DNA of 64,000 nt from Hypoxylon rubiginosum (lineage: Eukaryota; Ascomycota; Sordariomycetes; Xylariales; Hypoxylaceae), in contig CADCXA010000009.1 of NCBI GenBank assembly GCA_902806565.1, positions 124,001-188,000 on the forward strand, written 5' to 3'. A model generated the notes under the pieces. That model ran no database searches and was not told where the DNA came from. It saw only the letters and a list, made by a program, of their open reading frames with translations. Position numbers and translations under genes: made by a program. This document shows, piece after piece, positions 10,808-24,000 of the stretch (position 1 is the first letter of the stretch; each line of letters begins with the position of its first letter).

Positions 10808-13051
10808 GATATGCGCGAAAGCTTTGAATAAAGACTAGATGTTGCGGGAAATATGGAAATGGACATGATTGCATGCGTCATACGAATGAAATGATGGAGG
10901 ACGCGGTGGCTATACCAATGGTTTACGCATAGATGATTCCCCCCCTAAATGATAGACTTTCAAAGTCCTGTACAAGACCATTTACACTTACGCGCATGAA
11001 TCACTGCACGTACCTAATATCAAAGCGCAACGCGGGTGCTATGAGGCGAGTTTCCCAAGACAACCGTGCCAGCTCGAAGAAGCCGTATCCTCGTCTTCTC
11101 GGGAAAGCGAAGGGTGCTTTCACCATCTGCGTCAGTACTACTACACTCGAACCAAGGCTGGCGAATCGGTAAGGGTGGTCAGATAGGTGAGCCCTTCAGC
11201 TAACTCGGCGAAATCAATCATGAAGGGCATGCAGGTACACGGCACTATTCTGCCAGACCTCCAATCGGTGTTTCTTGTTCTTTCTCCGGGCTCCCTTGGC
11301 GATTTAGGAGTGTGTGAATATGAAACAAATCCAACCCTGCAGACAAGAATACTACTGAAATTGCAGCCTATCACGAGCTACCGGTACGAGACGAGACATT
11401 TTCTACTTGATGATGCCTTGGGATGGTTACTATGTTGAGGGTCTACGAAAGCCTGCCTATGTATGTTCCCTATCGGCCAATGCTTAAGAAATTAGAAATG
11501 CTACCTATAGTACTTCGTACAATGCCTAGACATCATACCTCGGAGGCTGCGTTCGCAGGCGAAAGTCTCACCCCGAGGATTATTACGGGGTGAAGATGTC
11601 TAACACATATAAGCGCCACACACCTTATTCGCTTGTGATACTACCCTCGGACTAACTGCACATCCTAAATCTCATACCAACCTCCTAGGTACGTAGCTAC
11701 CTAACCGCGAGCCATAGTGATGATAGCCTTCTGTACCGAAAGTGTAAGGCGAAAGGATGATGTCCCATCTAATTTCAAACCAAGAAAATTAATCCTATGC
11801 TCAAAATAGGCGCATACAGTTAGCATGGCATTACCCTAGATAGGTAGGTAGGTAATTTGAAAGGGGGTGTTTTTTTTCCTCAATTTTTTTTCTTTTCAAT
11901 TTCGCGTGTAGGGGAGTATATGCAAGCTGCTACCGGTATGGATCTACTTACCTCTCGGGATGTCTTGCACGGAGTTATCTATTATGATGAAACGCGAAAA
12001 ACGCGCTTGGGATGGCAGGATGGTGAGAGACAAGCGATTCGTTGATGATACCTAAGGTAGGTACATAAACAATCCCGGCCAGCAGCCGAAATTTGATCAG
12101 CCCAGCAAAAAGGTAAAATGCTTAGGTCTCAGTGATATGAGTAGTAAGCGGTTAGACGGCGAGCCTACAATTAGGATATTGCTACGTTAATTCCCATGTG
12201 AACTGTTCTTTGCACGGAGAGACAAAAAAGGACACATGAATGGCTATATACCACGTCGAGTGTTTCTTTCATAAGCGATTCGTCATTTGAAAATCACTTG
12301 ATATAAGGTAGATATGTGATACAGATCGGAACTTGACAGCTCGACAAGCTAGAACCATATGGTGCACATGGCGATGAGTGAGCTAACACATCAGTCATCA
12401 CGAACAGCCAGCCACGTCTGTATTGTATTGTATTACGATTGCCCATTCTTCTCGTCCCCTGCCGAGCCGAACCGGGGGAGGGCTTACATATGACACTGCC
12501 AACCATTTCCCCTGCGTGTTGCGTTGGATTTCTGGTGGGGGGTTGGGTTTCTTCAAAGAGCATGGGCACCTCATCCAATAGGCGGAGGCTGCGTAGGGCT
12601 TCTCTTTGCAGCCAGTCGAGATTGCATCCACTCATGCGAGTATCATGTCGGTCCTCGGGAGGGTTGCATTCCTGCTGGATTTTCCATGTAGGCCGCCTTC
12701 GTATCTGTTCAGGGCCATGGTCTGAACAGTGACAGGTCACACTGTCCGAAACCTGATAAGCACTTTCTTTCGATTCTTTCTCTCCATTTCTCGCCTTTCC
12801 CCAGACTTAGCCGAGTTTGCGGGATCAGAACTCGTCTTGATCCCGTCCCTCTTGTCATAATTCGTACTGTGGATGTGTAAAGTCCGACATATCCTGTAGG
12901 CACTCCTCTCAGTATGGAAATCCATACACGCAAGTTGCTTCGTAAAGCTTCCACGTCATGGGATATTAGAATTCGTTGTCATGCTGTTAGTAGCCCATCT
13001 CACGTTGCTTATCATACTTGAACCATACTTGATACCCAATGTAGAAAGTAT

Positions 13052-13081
13052 TAGAAGCGTTAGGAGCGTTAGGAGCGTTAA
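13052..13081. repeat. 9-bp tandem repeat, three copies
   Basis: The unit GCGTTAGGA recurs as three near-exact head-to-tail copies. It produces a meaningless run of Leu/Thr codons on the minus strand and explains the open frame there. Confidence 0.7.
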
Positions 13082-14993
13082 AGAGATAAGCAGGATGAAG
13101 GACAGGAGGGATTTGGGAACGGAGACAGCGAAAATATCAAAAAGCGCCTTGAGAAGGTAGAACATCTTTTCGGACTCCCTGTCGAGTCGGTCTCTCTGAA
13201 CCCCCCTGGATCCTACCCCTAACTGGCCCACCCCTAACCCCCGGCTCGCCCCACTAGCCTGCCAGTGGACCGCTAGGCAAGGAACATCATCTCCGATCTG
13301 GGTTTGCCGTCGTTCGATTGCCGCTATGGACGGGAAATAGTGATTGGCGCTTGGAGTTCTGGTCTGGGGATGAAGCTTGATTTTAATCCCAGAGATGTCA
13401 GTGAAATGATACGCACTGACACGAACTGACGGACTAGGTAGGTCGTTATCTTTATTTCATCTTGATGATCGTGGTGAGCAAGGTAAAGTGTCATAACTGG
13501 AGAAGAAGATCCGATCACCGCTTAGCATTTCCGACCTATGTTGTGTTACTTTAATTATTTATTATTTGAATGCCCAATTAGGTAGGTAGGTCGAGTAGGT
13601 ACTGTACGTATTGCACATAGGCAGCTGAAGCATTAAGTAAATAGAAGAAAACCTACCCAGGTACCTTCTTTACGGTGGCACGATGCGAGATAGAGCTGCC
13701 AGGCGTAGGCTTCTCGCAGTAGCGCCCGTCACACGATCTTATTCCACAGCATCGATCAGCCGTGCGAAGCGTCATTCCCCAACAACGGGCCGGGTCATAA
13801 AGCTGGAAATAAGAACCAAGTACTGGTTGATTGAATGCGACCTGACGGAGGCGACCTCGTAGCCGTGTTTTATGCATATGAAATCATTGTAGTTATATTA
13901 ACCGGCTATTATACCTACCTATAATCGCGAACATGGTTCGGTTTAGGTTGTGCTATCCTCTAGATGTATGTACATGCTGGAGAAGATACATAGTAGGACC
14001 GTATGCCTGCCTCCCACCCATGCCGCTCGAACTCCACGCGGCCACTACACTAGGTGCGCTGGTGCGTAGCAAACTACCTGACCCGGAGCTAGTTGACGCC
14101 AATCGCCATCTTTGATACACACCTTTTCATGTACAGATCTACATATGTCGGTCAACTAGCCAACTTATACGAGCTACATACTTGATACCGACTAGAGTCC
14201 ATATGTAACATAGTAGAGCCTGGGCAGATAAAGGAGAGGGTCCTAATCAAGTTGCCAATTCTCGGTCCCTAGGAAAGCACCAACTGACAGACTGGTAGGC
14301 ATATCGAGTGTGAAATGACCATCGACAAAGAACAATGTTGCTTATCGATGAAAGCACAGGCCTCAGTTCCAGGTCCACTTTGGCAAAATCGGCGAGTCTA
14401 CGTCGTACAGCAGATATGGACTGCTGCTAATTCTGTCTCAAAATTCTTGCTTGCGCCTTGCCTCGAAGGGAGATATGAAGATACACGTACGTATACCACC
14501 AACAGGGCTAGTCTAGCTTGTTCTAATCCTATCGGGATAAATGAGAATACGTACAAATGGCCATCTGCCTTGCTTGGCTACTAGTAGCTACCTGGTAGTC
14601 ATATACACATAGTCATAAAAGAGACTTACGGGCCGCTTATATTCAGTGATATTTAGTAGTGGTTGTCACTGCTACCTACCTTTTAATATTGGATATTACT
14701 GTCGACAAGGAAACGAGACTGCAAGTCGCCAGGGTGGTGTAATGTACAAGAGCCGATCCCTTCGGCCACCTCAATCCTGGTTGGAGGAGTGAACCAGGGT
14801 AAGTACTGCGTACATCCTACGTACATTCAGCACACATGCATGTTATTTTGGTTCTAATATCTACCTTGAACCGAAGACAATGGGACTTTGGATATGCAGA
14901 AGAGTAGGTAGGCATGCAAGGTACATATCAGCAAATAGAAGCTCGGCACGCTGCCTCCTAAGAATCCAGCCTTTGATAAGTATCAACACACTG

Positions 14994-15072
14994 TATATAA
15001 AACAGGTAAAAAGGTTACCTCCCCCCTCCTTCCTGCCTCTTTTCTTTTTTCCCTTCTCCTTCCCATCCCTTT
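14994..15072 (+). promoter_or_regulatory. TATA box plus pyrimidine-rich tract upstream of the PIR-type gene
   Basis: TATATAAAA at 14994-15002 is followed by a nearly pure C/T tract at 15018-15072, about 180 bp before the start codon at 15252. A TATA element followed by a CT-rich stretch is a known layout of strongly expressed filamentous-fungal promoters, which suits an abundant wall protein. The transcription start is inferred to lie at or just after the CT tract. Confidence 0.6.
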
Positions 15073-15251
15073 CTACTGTATACACTGGTCTCATAATAAG
15101 AGCAGGGTGAGAGGCAAGAGACAAGTGAGACATTGGAGGCATCAGTCATTCGCTACTAGACCTGTACAATATTCGGCCGTTTTTTTTTCATCAACACGAC
15201 CTCGACATATTCAGCCAATCGCTAAGAAGGAAAATTGCCACATCGACCACG

Positions 15252-16384
15252 ATGCAATTCACACTCGCTCTCATCTCCGCCTTCGCGGGTATCGCCATTG
15301 CGGCTCCCCAGGGTGTCACTGATAAGTTGACTCCTACCGGTGCTGCACCAGCCGGCTGCACGGGCAGCTTCGATGGAAATTTCGAGATTACCGTCGCCGA
15401 AGTCACCGAGAAGCGAAGCGTCTCTCAACCCGAGGTAAGGAAAGATGGAGACTGACTGAGGATCGAAGTCTGGTAGCTAGGGTACGAGATATAGTTGGCT
15501 AACAATGAGAGTAGAAACGCGCTGAATGTGGCAACGAAGGTGTACTCGTCTTGTCTCTCAAGGATGGCACCACGCTCGATGCCAAAGACCGAACTGGCTA
15601 CATCGCCAGCAACTACCAGTTCCAGTTCGATGCCCCTGCTCAGGCTGGTGCTCTCTTCACCAGCGGCTTTTCCGTTTGCGAGAACAACCTTCTCGCGCTC
15701 GGCGACTCTACCACTTTCTACCGATGCTTGTCCGGTACCTTCTACAACCTATACGACCGCAACTGGGCCCCGCAGTGTGAGCCTGTGTCTATCATCGCCG
15801 TGCCGTGCGGCTCAGATACGCCAGCTGCGCAGATTCCCGATGGTCAGATTATTGGCACCACCGTTGTGCAGACAACCATCGTTACCGCCTTGCCCGATGG
15901 CCAGCCTCAGGTCGTAACCACGACTGTCGGTGTGCCCATTTGCCAGATCGGTGATGGTCAAGTCCAGCAAGGCACTACGCCGTGTGCGTCGATAACTGCT
16001 ATCCCGACTAGCACCTACGTGCCCGTCAGCGAGTACACGGACGGCCAGATTCAGGTTACCCCTCCGGGCAGCGCGCCTGCGCCTCCGGCCACTACTACCG
16101 CTGCCTCGCCCTCCGTTCCCTCGGCTCCTGCTCCGTCGGTCCCTGCCACCTCGGCTCCGGTCACCTCGGCTCCGGCGCCAAGCAGCAGCGGCAGCGCGCC
16201 CGTATCCAGCTCTACCATTACTTCAAGTGCCAGCGTGAGCGTTCCCGCGAGCTCGACTTCGGCCAGCGCCACTGCTCCTCCCGCTTCGACGTCGGCCCCT
16301 CCTACGAACGGCTCTTCGCGCGTGTCGGCCGGCTCAGTCGGTGCCCTAGTCTTCACAGCCATGTTGGCTTTCTTCTACCTGTAA
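15252..16384 (+). CDS. PIR-type, GPI-anchored cell-wall protein
   Basis: A structural wall mannoprotein. Exons 15252-15434 and 15515-16384 close in phase (donor GTAAGG, branch GGCTAAC, acceptor TAG), giving 350 aa. It has a signal peptide (MQFTLALISAFAGIAIAAPQ), a Kex2-type KR site (EKRAECGNEG) and a domain matching the Cys-containing domain of yeast Pir proteins (YQFQFDAPAQAGALF, then LALGDSTTFYRCLSG, FYNLYDRNW, QCEPV). Four DGQ units follow (QIPDGQII, LPDGQPQ, QIGDGQVQ, YTDGQIQ), resembling the PIR motif whose Gln forms an alkali-labile ester to beta-1,3-glucan. A Ser/Pro/Thr/Ala-rich region of about 100 residues then leads to a hydrophobic C-terminus preceded by NGSS, typical of a GPI signal. 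The order is reversed relative to classical Pir proteins, where repeats come first and the Cys domain is C-terminal. Confidence 0.88.
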
Positions 16385-16976
16385 ATATCACTCATCCACC
16401 TTCGTTGGGTTCCTCTGGAACTGGCCACGAATGGATTGGAAAGGAATTGACGGGAAATGATTCAATGGATTGGGAATTAATGTTCGTACCATCAGGGGGA
16501 TGGTTTAATGTCTAAAATTCGAGGAAACGAGAAGCACCGTTGGTAATGGCAGCATATTAGGAGTTCGGAAACAATACAACAGGCTCCAGTGCGTAAAAGT
16601 ATATGGCAAATAAATATGAATGCTGGAGACTTTGACTTACCGTCTCGCCGCGTCTCCTCATGTCTTCCCTTGTCTCCCTCGTGTCTTTACGTAGTAATGG
16701 TATAGTACTTCACACCTCATACCTCGGGTCGTATGGGCAGAAGAGGCAACGCCGGGTCGTTTGAGTAGGTAGGCTGTAAACTGTCGTCTAAGAACAACCT
16801 CAGCCGAACCTGGTAGAGAGAGGACCGACTACCTTGGCGAGAAGTATGAATTTCCGGAATAAACTCCTTCGCAATCTTAGAATGTAGTTTTCACTGAGAT
16901 TGATGTAGTAGCTAGAATAAAGAATACTAGCTGCGCAACCCGGCCGTGCAAGCACGGCCGGGAGGGAAGCTGTGGG
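16385..16976. other. 3' flank of the PIR-type gene up to the AT-rich block
   Basis: Normal-composition sequence holding the likely 3' UTR of the wall-protein gene and an unassigned stretch. A short minus-strand frame (16800-17009) runs into the T-rich edge of the AT block and is not protein-like. A GC-rich inverted repeat lies near the right end. Confidence 0.5.
16939..16962. repeat. Perfect 11-bp GC-rich inverted repeat at the edge of the AT-rich block
   Basis: CCCGGCCGTGC, a 2-base spacer (AA), then GCACGGCCGGG: two perfectly complementary 11-bp arms. It ends 14 bp before the first base of the AT-rich block. It could form a very stable hairpin. It might be a terminator, the end of a former mobile element, or coincidence; no matching copy was found at the right edge. 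Confidence 0.85.
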
Positions 16977-19900
16977 TTTTTTTTTAAAATTATATAAGCA
17001 TTTCACCATCGCATTATATTAACTTCGCGTAATTCAAATTAATTAGAATTTATTTATAAAAATATAAAATAAAAATTATAAAACTAATATTTAATTATTA
17101 AATTTATTATTTTTTATTAAAACTTTTTATTAATTTATATTATTTTTTTTAATTAATATATTTATATTAATTATTTTATTTATATTTTATATTTTATATT
17201 TATATTTATATTTATATTTATTTTTTTTAAACTTTTATTTAAATTTTATTAATTTTTTTTTTAGAAATTTTTTAATTAATAATTATTATTTTTTTTAACT
17301 ATTAAACCTTTTTTTAGAAATTTTTTAACTAGTAATTATTATTTTTTTTAATTATTAAAATATTATTATATTTATATTTATTAAAATTTTATTTATTATT
17401 AATTTAAATATTATTATTATTATTAATAAAACTATTAAATAATAAAGTTAAATTAATATTTAATTTAAATATAATATTATTAAATATAAATTTAAATTAT
17501 TTAATTTTAATATAAATTAAAATTAATATTAATTTTATATATTTTATTTTTAGTTTTTTATTAATTTTAAATTTTTTTTTATAATTATTATTATTAATTA
17601 TTAACTTTAATTTATTTTATTTTTATATAATAAAAGCTTTTTTATAGTATTAGTAATAAATATTAAAATTATTATTATTAAATTTTAAATTTAAATTTAA
17701 AAAGTTTTTTTTTAAAATTAAAAAATAATATTTATAATTATCTTTTAATTATTAACTTTTTAACTTTAAGTTTTTTAACTTTAAATTTTTTAATTATTAA
17801 TTTTTATTTTATTTTATTTTTATTTTAATTATTTATTTTTAATATTTTTATTTATAGTTTATATATTTTAATTAAAATTTTTAATAACTTTTATTTATAG
17901 TATTTATTTTTTTAAAGTTTTATTAATAATAAATTAAATTTTTAATTTTTTATTATTTTTTTATTTTTAAATAATAAAATTATTTTATTATATATTAAAC
18001 TTTAAATAAAACATATAAATATATATTAAAAAAACGTTTTTAAAATAAAATAACATTTAATATTATAATAAAAGTTTAAATATAATAAATTTTTATTAAT
18101 AAAAAATCCTAATAAATTTAATATATAAATTTATAATATATATAATTTATTTAATTTATTATTTTTATTTTTATTTTTTTTTAATATTATAATTATATAA
18201 TTATAATTAAATAAATAATAAATATTATTTTAAATCGCTATTTAATTTTTATTATAATTAAAAAAGTTATTTATATTTAAAAATAAAATTATAAAATTTT
18301 ATATATAATAATTATTAAATTAAATTAAATATATTTTTAATATAATATAAGTTATTTTAATTTTAATTAACGTTTTTATAAAATAATAAGTTTTAATTAA
18401 AAAGTTATAATTATTTATTAATTCTTTTAAATTTATTATAATTTTAATAATTAAAACTTATAAAAATACTTTTTTATTATTTAAAATTAATTTACTTATA
18501 ATTAATTTATTATATTTACACTTTAAATTTATTATTTTTTTTATAGTAAAAATAAAATAATAAATATTATTTATTAATTAAAATTTAAATAAAAAATATA
18601 ATTATTTATTAATATTATTTTATTAATAAATTTAAATAATTATTATAATATTATAATAAAAAATATTTAATATTATTTATTAATTAAATTTACTAATAAT
18701 TATTAAATAATAAAATTTTATAATTAAATATAATAAATAATTTATTTTTAAAAGTTTTTAAAATATAAAAATTATATTTATTTTTATATATTTATAATAT
18801 ATTAATGTTTTTTTTTACCGTTAAATATTAATAATTATTAGTAATAATAATATAAGTAATATAAATTATTTTATAATTAATATTAAAAATTATATTAAAA
18901 TAATTTAAAAAATTAAAACTAAATAATAATTTTATTTTTAAGTATTTTAAATAATATATATTAAACTTATATTATAATTATATATATAAATTATATAATA
19001 ATAACTTATAAATTAAATAATATAATTTATTAATATTATTTATTTTTAAATATATAAATATAATATATATAAATTTAAATATATATAAATAATAAAAAAT
19101 TATATTTATTATAATATAAATAAAATTATAAGGATTTATTTATATAAATTATTTAAATATTTAAATAATAAGTTATTTTAAAACTTAAAATATTAATAAT
19201 TTATTATTTATTTATATATATAAATAAATTATATAATATATAAGTATTTTTTAACGTTATTTTAATTTTTTATTTTTTATTTTAATATTTACTTTTTATT
19301 AATATATTTTTTATTAAAATAAAATATAAAATAAAATAAATTTAAAAAAAAAATTTATAGTTATTATATTTTTTAATAATAATAATAATATATTCAATTA
19401 AATTTAAAAAATTATTTATATTTTTTATTTTAAATATAATTTATTATATATATTAATTATTTTATATATTACTAATAATAATAAACTTTATTATTTATTA
19501 TTTTATTATTAAAAATATAATTTACTTATAAATAACTTATATATTATTATATATATATAACTATATATATATAATTAATTTTATATATATTTTTTTTATT
19601 TATTATTTATAGTAAATTTTTTTTTTTTCTAGTAATTAATTAAGTTTTATTAGTTTATTTTTATATTTTACTTCGCTTATATTATACACCACTTATTTAT
19701 TAGTAAATACCTTGTTTTTTTAATATTTATAAAATTTATATAATTATTATTAAGAATATTTAAAATAATATTAAAAATATATAAAAATTATATTTTTTTT
19801 TATTTATTAATTAAACTGTTTTTTATTTATTAATATTTTAAAATAATTTAATTAATATTAAGATTTATTATTTTTATATTTTTTATAAAAACTATATAAA

Positions 19901-20705
19901 TATAAATTATATATTTAAATATTATAATTAGTTTTAAATATTATATATATATATTTATATTAATTATTTTTATTATAACTAATATATTATATTTAATAAA
20001 TTCTTTTTAAAAACATTAGTTTTTTTTTTATAAAAATATATTTAAATAATAAAAAAATATATATATTAATAATTTATTTAATTATATTAACTTTAAATTT
20101 AACTTTAATTATAATTATTATATTTTTATATTATAATTAATAAAACTAAAAAACAATTATATTATATTTAAAATTATAAATTTTTAATTATTAGTTAATT
20201 AAATATATATATATTTTATAAAAAATTTATTAAACGTTATTTATAATTTTCTTTTTAATTATATGTTTTTTCGTTAAAATTTTTATTATATTTAAAATAA
20301 AAATTATATTATTATTTATTTAAAACTAGATTTTAAATAAAAAAATAAATTTTATTTAATATTATATATTTTTTAACTATTAATTAAATATTATAATATA
20401 AATATTAAAATATATATATTATTTTATAATTATTTTTTTTATTTAATTTTTTATATTTTAATTAAACTTTTATTTATTTATTTTATTTAAATTTTATTTA
20501 TTAAAAAGATAATTAAAATATTTAATGATAATATTTTTTATTAAAAATATTTTATTATTTTCTTTAAATATAAAAGTTTTTATAATAAATAATTTATATA
20601 ATAAATAATAATAATAAAATAACTTTTTAATTTTAAGGTAAAAATTATTAATATTAAAAAAACTAGTTAAAAATATAATATTAATAAAGTTTTATAAAAT
20701 ATAAA

Positions 20706-20800
20706 CAAAGTTAAAAAAAAAAATATAAATAAAATTAAAAAAAAAAACGCAAGTAAAATTAAAAAAGAAAATATAAATAAAATTAAAAAAAAAAATAATA
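20706..20800. repeat. 24-bp A-rich tandem repeat inside the AT block
   Basis: The core TAAAATTAAAAAA starts at 20730, 20754 and 20778, exactly 24 bp apart, with a partial earlier copy from 20706. The intervening bases vary between ATATAAA-like and ACGCAAG. Retention of exact phasing suggests expansion after, or largely independent of, the point-mutation process. Confidence 0.75.
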
Positions 20801-20943
20801 TTAAGTATTTAAATAAACGCTTAATTTATTTAACATATATTAAATAAATAAAATCTAATAATAATAATAATTTTAAATATTTTTTTTAAAAATATTATTA
20901 TAAAAAATTAATATTTTTAACGTATATTAAATAATTTAAACTT

Positions 20944-20963
20944 ATTAATAATAATAATAATAA

Positions 20964-21045
<82 letters not shown>

Positions 21046-21046
21046 T
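20944..21046. repeat. Interrupted (TAA)n microsatellite, about 100 bp
   Basis: A nearly continuous run of the triplet TAA/AAT broken twice by AAAAA. It contains no C or G on either strand, so it cannot be a RIP target, and it probably grew by slippage after the block became AT-rich. Confidence 0.9.
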
Positions 21047-24000
21047 TTAACTTTTTTTTTTTAATAACTTAAATAGTAATTTCTAATTTAATTAAAAAAA
21101 AAAAGCTAAGTTTAATTTTTTATATTTAAATATTAAAATTAAGTTTATATTATTTTATTTATTTATTAATTTTAATTTTATTTTAAAGTTATTTATATTT
21201 ATATTTAATTTAATAAATAATAATAATTAAAATTTAAATTATTATAAAAATTATTTTATTTTAATTATTTTTTATATAATTTTTATTAATATAAAGTTTT
21301 TTATTAATATTAAATTGTTTATTAATATTAATTTTAAAATTAACTATAAAATTACTTTTAAATATATTTATAATAATTATATTTATTAAAAAGTTTAATT
21401 TTTTTTAATGTTTTATTTATAAAAAATTAAATTTTTTTTAATATATTATAGTTAAAAAGGTTAGATTTTTTTTTATATATTATTTTTTTATATATATAAT
21501 TTATAATATTTTTTAAATAAATATTTTTATAAAAATAATATTTTATAAAATATATATATATAAATAAAAAAAAAATAATTTAATAAATTAGTTTATTATT
21601 TTATATATTATTTAATAAAAGTTTTAAGTTAATATTTTTTTATATTTTTAAAATATAAAACCTTTTTTTATATTATAACTTTATAATATAAAATTAAAAA
21701 TATTTAATTAAATAATTTTTACTTATTTAAAATTTATTTTTAACACTAGTTAACTTTATAATTATAATTTATTTAAAATTTTTATTTTTTTTATTACTTT
21801 ATATATATTTTAAACCGGTTTATTTTTAACGTATAATATATATTTAATTATTATACGTTTTTTTAAACCGTTATTAAAACGCGATTTATATAATATTAAT
21901 TTTAAATTATTTAGTATTTTTTTTATTTATTTAATTTAAATAATTATTTAATTTAAACTTTTAAATTTTATAAATTTTTATAATTATTTTTAATTAATAT
22001 TATTTAAATTTATATAATTTATAAGATTTTTTTTTAGTTTATAAGAAATGTTTTTTAAAGGATTTTATTAATTTTAAAAAACTTTTTAATTTTATTTTAA
22101 CTTTTTTATATTATAAAAACAGTATTTATAATAATTATTATTATTAAATTAAAAAAGCGGTTTTATAGTTTTATAAATTAAAATAATAATAATTAATATA
22201 TTAATTTTTATTTATTAAATTTATTATTTTATAATATAAATTATTTTAACTTTTTTAAACTTAATTAAAAATAAATATTAGTTTTAAATTAAATTAAATT
22301 AAATTATTTTCCGGTTTTATTTTATACGCCTAAGATTTTTTATTACATTAACAAAAATAATAATTATTTTATATTAAAAAATAATAAAAATTTAATTAAA
22401 TATATATAATAAATTTTAATTAAAATTAAAAAAATAAAAATAAATAATATTATAATTTTAATATTTAATAATTTATATATATATTAAACTTTGTTATTTT
22501 TTTAAGTAAATATTTTATTAACAATTTAATAACTTATTATTAAATAAATTTTTTTATTAAATATATAATATAAAAACTAAGTTTATTACTATAAAAAAAT
22601 TAAGTTAAATAAAATATTAATTATTAACTATAAAAATAAGTTTATATTAATTTTCTCCGGTTAATTTAAAGGTTTTAATTATTATTAGTTATTTATATAT
22701 AAATATATAACATTGTTTTATTTTTAAAATAAAGTTATATTAACTGTAAAATAAATAATAATAAATTTTAATATTATATTATTTTATTTAATTATTTTAA
22801 TAATATATATACTAGTTATTATTATAATAATATTAAAAGTAAATGTTTTTATTAATTTAATATATAGTATATAAATATTAATAAATTTAAATAATAATAA
22901 TTAACTTTTTTAATAATTATTAATAAATATATTAAAATAAATAATATATTAATTAATGTTTTTATATTAATTTTAATTTCTTTTTAATATAACTTTTTAT
23001 TATTAATAATTAAAAAAGTATAAAACTTATAATAAAGTAAAAACTAATTAATATTTATTTATTTAAAATAATTAAAACGATTTATAACTTATTATTTTAA
23101 TTATTTAATATAATAAAAAAAAAAATTTAATTAAAATATAATAAAACTTTTTATTTTAAAAAATAAAAATAAGTTAAATAATTAATTAAAAACGTTTTAT
23201 ATATATATTAAATATAATATTATTTATAGTATTTTTTTTAATTATTTATTAATTTTTATAAAACTTTAAAATATATAATATTTAATAATTTATTAGATTT
23301 TATTTTTAATATTTTTAAAACTTTTAACCTTTAAATAAATTTAACTTTTAATATAATTATATAAAACTATTTATATATAAACATAAAAATCTTTTAATTA
23401 ATATTAATTATATTAAAAAATTATTTTTATAATTTATTTATAATTATAATAAAATAAATTAATATTAAAAACTATTATTTAAATTATATAAATAACTGGT
23501 TTTTATTATTTTAAATTAATTTAATTTTTAGTAAAATATATTTTATTTTATTAAATAATTTATTAAAAATTTTAACTTTTATATTATATTTATTAAATTA
23601 AATTATAATTATTTAAATATTATTATAAAAGTTTTAATTAAAATCTAAATTATATAATATTATAATAAAAAGATTAACTTTTAATTTTAATTTAACTAGT
23701 AATATTTTTTTTAGTTATAAAACTTAAATTATTTTAATTAGTATTTTTTTAATTTATTAATTATTTATTTTAATAAATTTATTTATTAAAAAATATTTTT
23801 ATTTTTTTTTAAAGATATTAAATAATAAGTTATTATTAATTTTTTATATAAATATATTATATATAAATAAAATAAATTTAAAGGTAAAAATGTTTAAGTT
23901 ATATAATATATTATTTAAGATTTTTTTTAAATAAATATAATTATAAAAATTTTTAATATTATTAAATGTTTTTATTATATTAAATAATAATATTAGTTTA

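Larger units (their letters stand above)
10808..15251. other. Gene-poor 4.4-kb intergenic region
   Basis: No protein gene is supported here. The first 500 bp or so is the 3' flank of the importin gene, and the last 300 bp is the promoter of the PIR-type gene. Between them are short TAGGTAGG runs (11838-11852, 13580-13592), a short minus-strand Leu/Thr-rich frame caused by a 9-bp repeat at 13052-13081, and T-rich patches such as 11869-11898. No tRNA or rRNA gene was recognised. Confidence 0.5.

Noticed and set aside
12294..12740. Minus-strand 148-codon frame in the gene-poor region
   Set aside because: No domain, no splice signals in phase and unlike the codon pattern of the confirmed genes here.
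16051..16362. Minus-strand Gly/Ala/Glu-rich frame
   Set aside because: It is antisense to the Ser/Pro/Thr-rich stalk of the wall protein, a known cause of spurious long open frames.
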